A stretch of 64,000 nt of DNA. It comes from Cupriavidus sp. MP-37. Its GTDB lineage: Bacteria; Pseudomonadota; Gammaproteobacteria; Burkholderiales; Burkholderiaceae. A program made the translations under genes and the position numbers. Positions 34,780 to 42,006 of the stretch are shown piece after piece (positions within the stretch are counted from its first letter, which is position 1; every line of letters begins with the position of its first letter). The stretch is from positions 1,426,001 through 1,490,000 of the forward strand of contig NZ_CP085345.1 in the NCBI RefSeq assembly GCF_020618415.1. Direction: 5' to 3'. The notes beneath the pieces were generated by a model. The model was not told the origin of the DNA and did no database searches. It was given only the letters and a program-made list of their open reading frames with translations.

Positions 34780-36039
34780 TCAGCTTCCAGTGCGTGCCGC
34801 GCGCACGCCGCGCGCTACCAGCGCCGAGCGCAGCGCGCCGGGCAGTTTGTCCTTGATCCGCGCCAGCAGCGTGGTGTCCCGGGCGGCGGCGGTGCGATAG
34901 CCCAGCCGACCCAGCAGCTCGGCCAGCGCGCGCACATAGGGGCAGTGCGGGTCATCGTCGGCCAGCACCGCGCCGCGGTTCATCGCCAGCACCAACGCCT
35001 CGCGGCTGTCCGGCAGCGTCGCCACCGACTCCACGCCCACGCGCCGCGCGATCTGCGCGGCATCCACGCCCAGCCGCGCATCGAAGCGCGACACCAGCAG
35101 GTGCAGGTCGTCGCGCTCCACCTCGCGCGCGCGCAGTTCATGCACCAGCTCCGCCGCGGAGACGATCGCGCCCACGCTCTGGTCCGCCACCAGCACCACG
35201 CTGTCGGCCGCCTTGACGATCTGCGCGGTGAATTCGGCATTGCCGAAACCGCCCAGGTCGACGATCTGCAGGTCGAAGAACGCGCGCAGGCGCTCGAGCA
35301 GGCCGATCGCATCGGCGTACGAGATGTCGCGCAGCTCGCTCAGCGCGGCCGGCAGCGGCAGCACGCACACGCCGTTGGCGTGGCGCGTCAGCGCGGTCTG
35401 CACGAAGACCTGGTCGAAGCGGCGCAGGTTGCGCACCGCCTCGACGAAATGGAAGCCCGGGCTCAGGTTCAGGTAGAGCGCGCCGTCGCGCGCCGGCAGG
35501 CCCAGGTCGGTCAGCAGCACTTCGGCGCGGGCATCGGTCTTGGCGTGGCGCGGCAGGTGGCGTCGCGCCGCCGCGGCCAGGTTCACCGCCAGGCTGGTCA
35601 CGCCCACGCCCGCGCGCGCACCGAGCAGCGCCACGATCCTGCCCTGGCGCGCGGCCTCGGCCGGGCGCACCTGTTCGCTCGGCACGGCCAGGCGCTTGAC
35701 CACGGCCTCGGCCTCGGCCGGCGCATCGCGCAGATCGATGAAGTCCTTTACGCCTGCGCGCAGCGCGGCCAGCATCACGCCGGGCTCGCCGGCCTGGCCC
35801 ACGGCCACCAGCGGCAGGCCGGGGAACAGCCGCTGCAGCTGCTCGGCCAGCCGCGCCGACGGCGCCGCGAGTTCCTCCGAAAAATGCAGGAACACCAGGC
35901 CCGGGCGCAGCTCGGAGACGCGCTCGATAAAGCCTTCCTGGGCGCCGCCATCGGCCACCAGCGTGCCCAGCGCGCCAATGACCCGGCCCAGCCAGTCCCT
36001 GACTTCGCCCTGCGTTGCGTGCAACAGAAAATAATCCAT
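34780..36039 (-). CDS. tadZ: TadZ/CpaE-like pilus localisation ATPase
   Basis: A 419-residue MinD/ParA-like protein. Residues 1-125 are an atypical receiver domain. The P-loop at 140-149 is GARAGVGVTS, in which the usual Lys residues of KGGxGK are replaced, so ATP hydrolysis may be weak or absent. The rest keeps the MinD fold (VLLTDLGLPARDGALYLNL, LQIVDLGGFGN). TadZ directs the pilus machine to the pole. Deviant P-loops are known in TadZ, so this may still be a working protein. Confidence 0.87.
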   Translation of the reverse strand: MDYFLLHATQGEVRDWLGRVIGALGTLVADGGAQEGFIERVSELRPGLVFLHFSEELAAPSARLAEQLQRLFPGLPLVAVGQAGEPGVMLAALRAGVKDFIDLRDAPAEAEAVVKRLAVPSEQVRPAEAARQGRIVALLGARAGVGVTSLAVNLAAAARRHLPRHAKTDARAEVLLTDLGLPARDGALYLNLSPGFHFVEAVRNLRRFDQVFVQTALTRHANGVCVLPLPAALSELRDISYADAIGLLERLRAFFDLQIVDLGGFGNAEFTAQIVKAADSVVLVADQSVGAIVSAAELVHELRAREVERDDLHLLVSRFDARLGVDAAQIARRVGVESVATLPDSREALVLAMNRGAVLADDDPHCPYVRALAELLGRLGYRTAAARDTTLLARIKDKLPGALRSALVARGVRAARTGS

Positions 36040-36086
36040 CTCTCCGCCTCAAAGCTGTTGGCCATGCCAGCCGGCATGGCCGGCGG

Positions 36087-37499
36087 CTATTTCGAGAAAC
36101 CCGGCAAAGTCGGGTCCGCGTATTCACCCAGCATGTACCACCCCCACACATTGGGGCTGGCACTGGTCCGGCCGTCGGCGCCGACGGCCTGCGCCGCCGG
36201 CGAGTTCCTGGCCATCGGCTTCACCAGGCGCGGCGTGACGACGATCATCAGCTCGCGGTCTTCCTGGTGGAAGTTCAGGTTCTTGAAGAACACGCCGATC
36301 ACCGGCAGGTCGCCCAGCACCGGCACCTTGTTGACGTTGCTGACGGTGTTGCGGCTGACCAGCCCGCCGATCACGAAGCTCTCGCCGTCGCCCAGCTCGA
36401 CCGTGGTGTCGGCGCGCCGCGTGACGATGGCCGGCACCACCGCGCCGTTGATCGAGATGCCGCGCGACGGGTCCAGATCGCTCGCCTCGGGCGCCACCTT
36501 GAGCGCAATGCGGTCGGCCGACAGCACCGTGGGCGACACCGTCAGCCCGATGCCGAACGGCTTGAACTGGATCGTGGTGGTGCCCAGCGCCTGCGGCACC
36601 GGGATCGGGATCTCGCCGCCGGCCAGGAAGCTGGCGCTCTGGCCCGACAGCGCCACCAGGCTGGGCTCGGCCAGCACGCGCGCCAGGCCGTTGGCCTCGA
36701 GCAGGCTGATGTTGGCGAAGATGCCGTGCGTGAGCGACGCGGCCACCAGGTTGAAGGCATTGCTCATCGGCTGCGCAATGTCGGCGCTGAAGCTGCCGGG
36801 CGCGCCGCCGCTGCCCGGCGTGAAGGTGAACTTGTTCAGCGTCGACGGCGAAAACGTTCCGAAGGCAAAGCCCGAGTTGTTGCGGAAGAAGTTGATGCCG
36901 ACTTCCTTGAGCACGGTCTTGCTGATTTCCACCACCTTGACATCGACCTGCACGGTGCCGGACAGCGGCACGGTGGAACGGTCCACCACCAGGCCCGGCT
37001 TGCCGTCGGTCCTGCCGGCCGTGGCCGCGCGCGCCGCAGCTTGCGCGCGCGCGGCGCCATAGGCGTCGGGCGACTGCCCGGTGATGGTGGCGCCGGCTGC
37101 CGAGTAGCCCAGCTGCGCGCCGTTGGCATCGGGCGCGATGGCATCCACCTGCACGCTGTAGGTCTGCGGCTCGGCGCCGCCGCGGGTCCACACCATCACG
37201 TCGGTCACGCCGGGCTGCTTGGCCACCAGCAGCACGCTGGGCGCGCCGCGGGTGCGCAGGATCAGCGCATCGGCGACCGCGGGGTTGCCCACGGCGACGC
37301 GCTCCACCGGCTGCGCGCTGCGCAGCTCTTTCTGTGCGCCGGCCATCAGGCGCAACTGCCGCGCGGTGGCGGCGTCCTGCGCCTGCGCACGGGGCGCCAG
37401 CGCGCACCATGCGGTGGTGGCCAGCATGGCGGCAAGCGTGAGCTGCATCAGCCGGCGGCGCAGCGTCACGGCATGGGCGGATGTGTTCTGGATTGGCAT
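36087..37499 (-). CDS. rcpA: Tad secretin RcpA/CpaC
   Basis: A 470-residue outer-membrane secretin with a long signal peptide ending near PRAQAQD. A pilus-formation N-domain (LRLMAGAQKELRSAQPVERVAVGNPAVADA) and a BON-like part follow. The secretin domain shows VEISKTVLKEVGINFFRN and FVIGGLVSRNTVSNVNKVPVLGDLPVIG, then FFKNLNFHQEDRELMIVVTPRLV. ATG 37499 is preferred; an in-frame GTG at 37514 is also possible. It forms the pore for the Flp pilus. Confidence 0.93.
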   Translation of the reverse strand: MPIQNTSAHAVTLRRRLMQLTLAAMLATTAWCALAPRAQAQDAATARQLRLMAGAQKELRSAQPVERVAVGNPAVADALILRTRGAPSVLLVAKQPGVTDVMVWTRGGAEPQTYSVQVDAIAPDANGAQLGYSAAGATITGQSPDAYGAARAQAAARAATAGRTDGKPGLVVDRSTVPLSGTVQVDVKVVEISKTVLKEVGINFFRNNSGFAFGTFSPSTLNKFTFTPGSGGAPGSFSADIAQPMSNAFNLVAASLTHGIFANISLLEANGLARVLAEPSLVALSGQSASFLAGGEIPIPVPQALGTTTIQFKPFGIGLTVSPTVLSADRIALKVAPEASDLDPSRGISINGAVVPAIVTRRADTTVELGDGESFVIGGLVSRNTVSNVNKVPVLGDLPVIGVFFKNLNFHQEDRELMIVVTPRLVKPMARNSPAAQAVGADGRTSASPNVWGWYMLGEYADPTLPGFSK

Positions 37500-37518
37500 G
37501 CGATGGGCGCCCACGTTC

Positions 37519-38469
37519 TTATTCGATGTCGCGCTTGCCGGCGCGGATCACTTCCACGCCAGCGCGTTCTCTCAGTTGTGCCGGCGCCGGTGGCACTGCG
37601 ACCTGCAGCGGCCGCGGCGCCGGCGCTGCCGCCGGTGCGCGCGCAGCTGGCGCGCCGTTGGTGGCGGCCAGTCCGGACAACAGCACGCCGGCCGTGGCCT
37701 TGTCGGTGGCGGCGCGCGGTGCATCGGCGGGCACGCCGGCGCGTGCGGCCAGCGCGGGCGGAGGCTCGGCAAACATGCCGTCGCTCGGCATGGCCTCATC
37801 CTGCGGATTGCGCAGCGCCAGCATCAGGCGCCCGGAGTGCTGCGCCATCGCCAGCCGGCTGACCTGTTCCAGCGGCACCGACAGCACCGCGGTCTTGGCG
37901 CCTTCCTGGCGCGCCATCATCTGTTCCGGCTTGGCCGCGTGCGGCCGGTTGACCGAGGCCACGCCATAGGCCAGCACACGCAGGCGCGACAGCAGCATGC
38001 GCGCCTGGCTGTCGGGGATTTCCTGCTGGTCGCGCCGCAGCACCAGGAACACATCGACATAGTCGCCCGGCTGCACCTGGTTGCCGACGCCGATGACTTC
38101 ATCGACCGACACCGCGACTGCGCGCTCGCCATCCGGCACTTGCGCGGCCAGGCCGGACAGCAACTGGCTTTCCAGCACCGGCACGTTGGCGCCGAGCGCC
38201 ACCAGCGGCACCTGCCCGGTCACGCGCGCCACCTCGCGGTAGGCGCCGGCGGGATCGATCGGCAGCATCTCGACCTTGAGCGCGTCGGCATCGAGCGGCT
38301 TGCCGGCTTCGGCCGGGCGCGTGGTCACCACCACCGGATGCAGCGGCCTCGCGCCCGCCGATGCCGCGGGCTGGGCCGGCTGGCGTCCCACCTGCCACGC
38401 CAGCAGCGCCAGCAGCATGGCCAGGCCAAGCAGCACTATGGCCAGTAATCGGATCTGCTTGCTGGTCAT
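37519..38469 (-). CDS. rcpC: Tad protein RcpC/CpaB
   Basis: A 316-residue CpaB-type protein. One N-terminal TM (LLAIVLLGLAMLLALLAWQV) is followed by a SAF domain (VVVTTRPAEAGKPLDADALKVEMLP) and the RcpC segment VQPGDYVDVFLVLRRDQ. The C-terminus is Ala/Pro-rich and ends in a charged tail. CpaB acts in the periplasm with the secretin. It starts 43 bp after tadE ends and its stop is 19 bp before the rcpA start. Confidence 0.9.
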   Translation of the reverse strand: MTSKQIRLLAIVLLGLAMLLALLAWQVGRQPAQPAASAGARPLHPVVVTTRPAEAGKPLDADALKVEMLPIDPAGAYREVARVTGQVPLVALGANVPVLESQLLSGLAAQVPDGERAVAVSVDEVIGVGNQVQPGDYVDVFLVLRRDQQEIPDSQARMLLSRLRVLAYGVASVNRPHAAKPEQMMARQEGAKTAVLSVPLEQVSRLAMAQHSGRLMLALRNPQDEAMPSDGMFAEPPPALAARAGVPADAPRAATDKATAGVLLSGLAATNGAPAARAPAAAPAPRPLQVAVPPAPAQLRERAGVEVIRAGKRDIE

Positions 38470-38512
38470 GCGGAAATCCTTGGTTCGGGCATGGGGCGGT
38501 TGGTCATGCGCA

Positions 38513-38989
38513 TCAGATGTCAGGAGAGAGCTGGACCATGGCGGAGCCCGACAGCGCCGCCGGCAGCGGCACCATCGGTACCGCGGGCATGATGCTGGTC
38601 GTGGGCAGGGACAGCGTGACCTGTACGCAGACGTCGGTCGAGCCGGTCGCGCATGGCACCGCCGCGGCAACGCCGGCGGCGGGAATCAGGTCACGCAGGG
38701 ATGCGGGAAGGGTGCCGCGCGCCATCGCGGCGGCGGCATTGACACGGGCCTGCTGCGTAGCCGCGAGGCCGGTGCCGGAAACTCCTGCGGGATAGCGCAG
38801 CGCGGCGCGCGCGCCTTCTTCGGCGGCCAGCGTCAGCACCTGCTGCAGCGCCAGCATCACGCCGTAATAGACGATGCCGATCACGATGGTGATCAGCACC
38901 GGCGCCACGATCGCGAACTCGATCGCGGCGCTGCCGGCACCGTGGCGGCGCCGGCTGATTGTCCTGTTGACCCTTGCGTGCAGCAACAT
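38513..38989 (-). CDS. tadE: TadE-like minor pseudopilin
   Basis: A 158-residue pseudopilin. The basic leader RRRHGAGSAAIEFAIVAPVLI keeps the Glu at +5 relative to the processed Gly/Ser position, followed by the hydrophobic helix and QQVLTLAAEEGARAALRYP, the standard TadE pattern. It is processed by TadV and inserted at the pilus base. It is 72 bp downstream of tadV. Confidence 0.88.
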   Translation of the reverse strand: MLLHARVNRTISRRRHGAGSAAIEFAIVAPVLITIVIGIVYYGVMLALQQVLTLAAEEGARAALRYPAGVSGTGLAATQQARVNAAAAMARGTLPASLRDLIPAAGVAAAVPCATGSTDVCVQVTLSLPTTSIMPAVPMVPLPAALSGSAMVQLSPDI

Positions 38990-39061
38990 CCGAAACCCCG
39001 GTCTCTTGGTGTCCTGCCGCGCCGACCGGCGGCGCGGCCTGCTGGCGTCAAGCCTTTCCGG

Positions 39062-39535
39062 CTATCGGCCCGCAGCCATCCAGGCCAGCACGCCCACGGC
39101 CAGGTACGCCGCATACGGGATGCCGCGCGCCAGCGAAAACTGCGCCGTAGGAAGTGTTGGGTCCTGGGAATGCAAAGCGTGATCCGCGGCCGGCGTGCGG
39201 CGTGCCAGTGCCAGCGCCAGCAGCGCGTGCACCAGCCCGAGCAGGCTGCCGACGACCCATGCCACCACCAGCCCTTGCGGACCGGTGAACAACCCCGCCA
39301 CCGTCAGGAACTTGACGTCGCCCGCGGCCATGCGCCCGAGGGCGTAGACCGGCAAGGTGACGGCAAGACCCAGCCCCGCGCCGATCAGGCGCGCGGCCAG
39401 CGGCGGCTCCGCGGCCTGTCCGGCAACCAGCGCCAGCCCGAGGGCCAGCACGGCGATCGCCAGCAGGAGGTTCGGAACCCGCCGGTAAGCGAAGTCTGTG
39501 TAGAGGGTCGCCGCGCAGAGGAGCGCGGCAATCAC
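39062..39535 (-). CDS. tadV: Prepilin peptidase TadV/CpaA
   Basis: A 157-residue A24-family aspartic prepilin peptidase. The two catalytic Asp are D14 (LYTDFAYRRVPN) and D73 (RMAAGDVKF). About five hydrophobic segments are visible. It cleaves the Flp and TadE leader peptides in the inner membrane. The start is GTG at 39533-39535 because an in-frame TAG lies directly upstream. It follows flp after 30 bp. Confidence 0.87.
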   Translation of the reverse strand: MIAALLCAATLYTDFAYRRVPNLLLAIAVLALGLALVAGQAAEPPLAARLIGAGLGLAVTLPVYALGRMAAGDVKFLTVAGLFTGPQGLVVAWVVGSLLGLVHALLALALARRTPAADHALHSQDPTLPTAQFSLARGIPYAAYLAVGVLAWMAAGR

Positions 39536-39565
39536 ACTAGTCTCGTTGGAGAAGCCGGTTTCTCA

Positions 39566-39745
39566 TTATGTAGTGAACCAGCCCTTGACCTTGACGGAGA
39601 GCCGCTCAAAGCTCGCGTCGAGCTCAGTGCCAAGCTTTCCGGCGCCAACGGTAATAGCTAAAGCGACGAGCCCCACGATCAGCCCATATTCAATAGCCGT
39701 CGCCCCGCGCTCATCTTTGATAAAGCGTGCAATGAGTCGTTTCAT
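39566..39745 (-). CDS. flp: Flp-type major pilin
   Basis: A 59-residue Flp/Fap pilin. The leader MKRLIARFIKDERG ends at G14, and the mature protein begins ATAIEYGLIVGLVALAI, the Flp hallmark with Glu-Tyr at +5/+6. A GGGAG ribosome site lies 9 bp before ATG 39743-39745. The C-terminal WFTT is short. Codon choice is more AT-rich than in the following tad genes. It is the major subunit of the pilus; TadV cleaves it and TadA-driven assembly polymerises it. It is the first gene of the operon and heads a 372-bp leader. Confidence 0.95.
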   Translation of the reverse strand: MKRLIARFIKDERGATAIEYGLIVGLVALAITVGAGKLGTELDASFERLSVKVKGWFTT

Positions 39746-39864
39746 GATTTGACACTCCCAAGGTGATCTGATGCCGCGATCACGCTTTCCCCCGTTCGAT
39801 TATCACGGTGCTCTGACGGCCCGCTCTTTTATCGACTTTTCACGCTTGCTGCGCTTTTTTTATA

Positions 39865-39889
39865 AGACATGGTATGTCTCAACCATACC
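39865..39889 (-). promoter_or_regulatory. Nested inverted repeats upstream of flp
   Basis: AGACAT-GGT-ATGTCT (39865-39879) overlaps GGTATG (39871-39876) paired with CATACC (39884-39889). On the minus strand a TATAAA-like AT run follows immediately. The arrangement suggests an operator at a promoter, or a hairpin in the flp leader, about 120 bp before the flp ATG. Confidence 0.4.
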
Positions 39890-39967
39890 CCTCCCTCGGG
39901 TGATAGTAATGACCCGAAGGGGTTAATGCACCCGTTTGAAACGACCGGCACGCGCCGGCTCATAGCT

Positions 39968-39979
39968 TGTTAAAGAGCA
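39968..39979 (-). promoter_or_regulatory. rRNA-type boxA antitermination sequence
   Basis: The minus strand reads TGCTCTTTAACA, and with flanks CTGCTCTTTAACAAGC, which matches the boxA of Escherichia coli rRNA leaders. BoxA RNA is bound by NusB-S10 to build a transcript-antitermination complex. It lies between a GC hairpin and flp in the order hairpin-boxA, as in rRNA leaders (boxB-boxA). No rRNA gene is near. Function here is inferred. Confidence 0.6.
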
Positions 39980-39980
39980 G

Positions 39981-40004
39981 GCGGGCCGGCGCAAGCCGGC
40001 CCGC
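39981..40004 (-). promoter_or_regulatory. GC hairpin (boxB-like) preceding boxA in flp leader
   Basis: GCGGGCCGGC (39981-39990) and GCCGGCCCGC (39995-40004) form a perfect 10-bp stem with a four-base loop (TTGC on the minus strand). There is no T-run after it, so it is not a normal terminator. It lies directly before the boxA-like site, the position of boxB in rRNA leaders. It could equally end the upstream lipoprotein transcript with Rho. Confidence 0.5.
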
Positions 40005-40117
40005 AGCCTGGCCATGCAGGCTTTTCAGCCGCGCGGCCAGGTGGAATAAAAAGATGCGCTGCGACGGGGTGATGAGCGACAGCGCACCGTGAAAACACCT
40101 ATGCGGGTTGAGACATT

Positions 40118-41317
40118 TCAGTGGTGAAGCAGTCCGCCCAGGATCGGCAGTTGCGGCTTGCTGTCGCCGCCGCCCGAGCCGCCCCCGGCGCTGCCGCCGA
40201 CGCCGCTCTTGATGCCGCCGACCAGGCCGGTGACCGGTGCCAGCAGCGCGCCGACCGGACCCAGTGCACCGCCGCCGCTGGCACCGCCGTCGCCGCTGCC
40301 CGGCTTGACCAGCGGCAGGTTGCCGAGCAGCCCGCCGAGCGCATTGCCGCCGTGGCCGCCATCGCCGCCGTGGCCGTTGCCGGCACCGGCCAGCGGCAGG
40401 TTGTTCAACAGGCCGCCCAGCGGGTTGCCGCCGGTCTGGCCGTTGCCGTTGACCAGCACGCCGACCGCGGCAACGGTCTTGCCGGCCTCGGTCACCACGC
40501 CGCCGAGCGGCGCGACCACCGGTGCCTGCGTGTGGCTGAGCATGCTGCCGCCGGTGGCCACCGTATTGCCCACCTTGTAGAGCAGGCCGTCGACCGGTCC
40601 GCCCAGGCGCGTGGCCGCGCCCAGCGTCTGCGTGCCGTCGGTGACCTTGCTGGTCAGCGGCACGATGACCTTGCTGAGCGAGTTGGTGACCTGCGCGACG
40701 GCGCCATCGGACAGCACCGTCTGCAGCTTGTCGCCGCCGCCTTGCACCACCGTGCCGACCTTTGTGACCAGGCCGCCCACCGGCGTGGTCAGCGGTGCCA
40801 GCGGCGCCAGCTTCTCGGTGCCCAGGCCCTTCACCAGCGCACCGCCGCTGACCACGGCATCGCCCACTTCGCGCACGACGTTGCCGGTGCTGGACACGGT
40901 CACGCCGAGCGGGTTATCGACCGAGCCCATCTGCCCGAGCCCGTCGCGCACGCCGGCGCCGAGCGCGCCGACCGCTTCGCCCGCATTGACCACCACCCCG
41001 CCCGCGCCCTTGCGCGCGTCGGTGGGCAGCAGCGGCAGCGGCGCGTCCTGGATCGACTTGCCGATCTCGCTGACGGCATTGCCCGCTGCCACCACGGTAT
41101 TGCCGGCGCCTTCGGCGACCTTGGCGGTCGGCGTGGTTTGCGCGGCGGCCGGCGGCGGCGGCGTGACCGGCGTGTCGGAGCCGCCGCCGCTGGGCTGCGG
41201 ATTGGCGCCGCTGCCGCCGCCGCTCGACGAGCAGCCCGACATCAGCAAGGCAAGGGCGGCCATGCCGGCCGCGGCCAGCGAGGTCATGGAAAGCGGTGCG
41301 GGATGCTTGGTCTTCAT
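40118..41317 (-). CDS. Glycine-rich collagen-like-repeat lipoprotein A
   Basis: A 399-residue secreted lipoprotein; the lipobox LLMSGC is followed by SSSGGGSGANPQPSGGG. Residues about 65-290 consist of repeating hydrophobic/Gly/Val units such as GNTVVAAGNAVSEIG, GGVVVNAGEAVGALG, and LAPLAPLTTPVGGLVTKVG. The C-terminus has NPLGGLLNNLPLAG and NALGGLLGNLPLV repeats and ends KPQLPILGGLLHH. It aligns over about 230 residues with the protein of 42007-43617, so they are paralogs. A GGAGAAGGA ribosome site precedes the ATG. Function is unknown; a surface or matrix role is inferred from repeats and neighbours. Confidence 0.82.
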   Translation of the reverse strand: MKTKHPAPLSMTSLAAAGMAALALLMSGCSSSGGGSGANPQPSGGGSDTPVTPPPPAAAQTTPTAKVAEGAGNTVVAAGNAVSEIGKSIQDAPLPLLPTDARKGAGGVVVNAGEAVGALGAGVRDGLGQMGSVDNPLGVTVSSTGNVVREVGDAVVSGGALVKGLGTEKLAPLAPLTTPVGGLVTKVGTVVQGGGDKLQTVLSDGAVAQVTNSLSKVIVPLTSKVTDGTQTLGAATRLGGPVDGLLYKVGNTVATGGSMLSHTQAPVVAPLGGVVTEAGKTVAAVGVLVNGNGQTGGNPLGGLLNNLPLAGAGNGHGGDGGHGGNALGGLLGNLPLVKPGSGDGGASGGGALGPVGALLAPVTGLVGGIKSGVGGSAGGGSGGGDSKPQLPILGGLLHH

Positions 41318-41633
41318 TGTCCTTCTCCTGTCTGGTTGGCCACGGCGCTGCCGGGCCGTCTTTTCTTGTGAACCGCATGGAATGCCGACGAGCCCCCCCG
41401 GTTGTCCCGCTTTGTTCCACCTGCCTGCCATCCCCATCAGTCATGGCAACACGGTGGAACGCGAAATCGTCGGCGCGTCGGGATAGCAAATGGCAAGGCG
41501 CGTGCCAGCGCTGCAAGGTGCGCTGGCGCGCAGACCGGGCGGGCGGTTGCATGCCTTGCGCGGCGCGGGTTGCAAGGCGAATCGGGGTAGCGGCGCCACC
41601 CACGCTGGCGGCGCCGCGGCCGGGTCAGAACGT

Positions 41634-41650
41634 GTTACGTGCTACGTAAC
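41634..41650. promoter_or_regulatory. Operator-like inverted repeat GTTACGT-GCT-ACGTAAC
   Basis: Perfect 7-bp arms with a 3-bp spacer lie 317 bp before the lipoprotein A start and 357 bp before the lipoprotein B start. The same GTTACGTAAC core recurs 118 bp away. This fits a dimeric repressor or activator site; the protein is unknown. Confidence 0.55.
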
Positions 41651-41753
41651 GTGTTCCGCGCAGGCGGGAACACGCAGTGGCGGCGCGGGCAGCGCGCGCC
41701 GGCCGCCGACGCACCCCATCGCCCACGCTGTTTTGTTCCCCGCCCACGACACA

Positions 41754-41765
41754 CGTTACGTAACG
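41754..41765. promoter_or_regulatory. Operator-like palindrome CGTTACGTAACG with extra half-site
   Basis: A 12-bp perfect palindrome followed directly by CGTAACGCG, which gives an additional GTAACG half-site. Its centre is about 118 bp (some 11 helical turns) from the sister site at 41634-41650, a spacing compatible with looping or cooperative binding. Confidence 0.55.
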
Positions 41766-42006
41766 CGTAACGCGCCAACCCCTTTACGCAAACGCTCGCG
41801 CAACGCTCGCGGCGTTTTCCCCGACCGGCGTGCAGGCCGCATGCCGCAAGGCTTTGCGGGGGCCATACCCGACTTCGGCGGGGTCTGTGCGGTAGCGCGC
41901 TGAAACGCTGGCATACCGATTGCGCCATCACCGTCACCGCAGCACGCAGAAGACGAACGCGTTGCGCGGCCGAGCGATTGAAACGACGGGAATGAAGGAA
42001 CAGATC

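Larger units (their letters stand above)
39746..40117 (-). other. flp leader region with hairpin, boxA-like site and nested repeats
   Basis: This 372-bp stretch separates the glycine-rich lipoprotein gene (stop at 40118) from flp. In minus-strand order it holds a GC hairpin (40004-39981), a boxA-like sequence (39979-39968), a GC-rich run, nested inverted repeats (39889-39865) and an AT-rich run near 39855-39865. No gene or convincing -35/-10 pair was found. An operon promoter would have to lie upstream of the boxA for it to be transcribed. Confidence 0.6.
41318..42006. other. Divergent control region between paralogous lipoprotein genes
   Basis: This 689-bp region has no credible gene. It contains two GTTACGTAAC-type palindromes (41634-41650, 41754-41765), further GTAACG half-sites to about 41774, and tandem AACGCTCGCG copies near 41790-41810. 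The rest is GC-rich without clear structure. A shared regulator for both lipoproteins is plausible. Confidence 0.6.

Noticed and set aside
33487..37062. 1191-residue open frame on the plus strand across the tad genes
   Set aside because: It is antisense to tadA, tadZ and rcpA, which carry clear motifs. Ser/Arg-rich translation is typical of GC-rich shadow frames.
39981..40004. Rho-independent terminator of lipoprotein A
   Set aside because: The stem is good but no T-run follows on the minus strand and the boxA-like site comes directly after it, so I annotate it as a leader hairpin instead.
39981..40117. Sigma-54 promoter (-24/-12) upstream of flp
   Set aside because: I looked for GG-N10-GC with TGGCAC/TTGC context on the minus strand and found only poor matches; a proper motif scan with a weight matrix would be needed.
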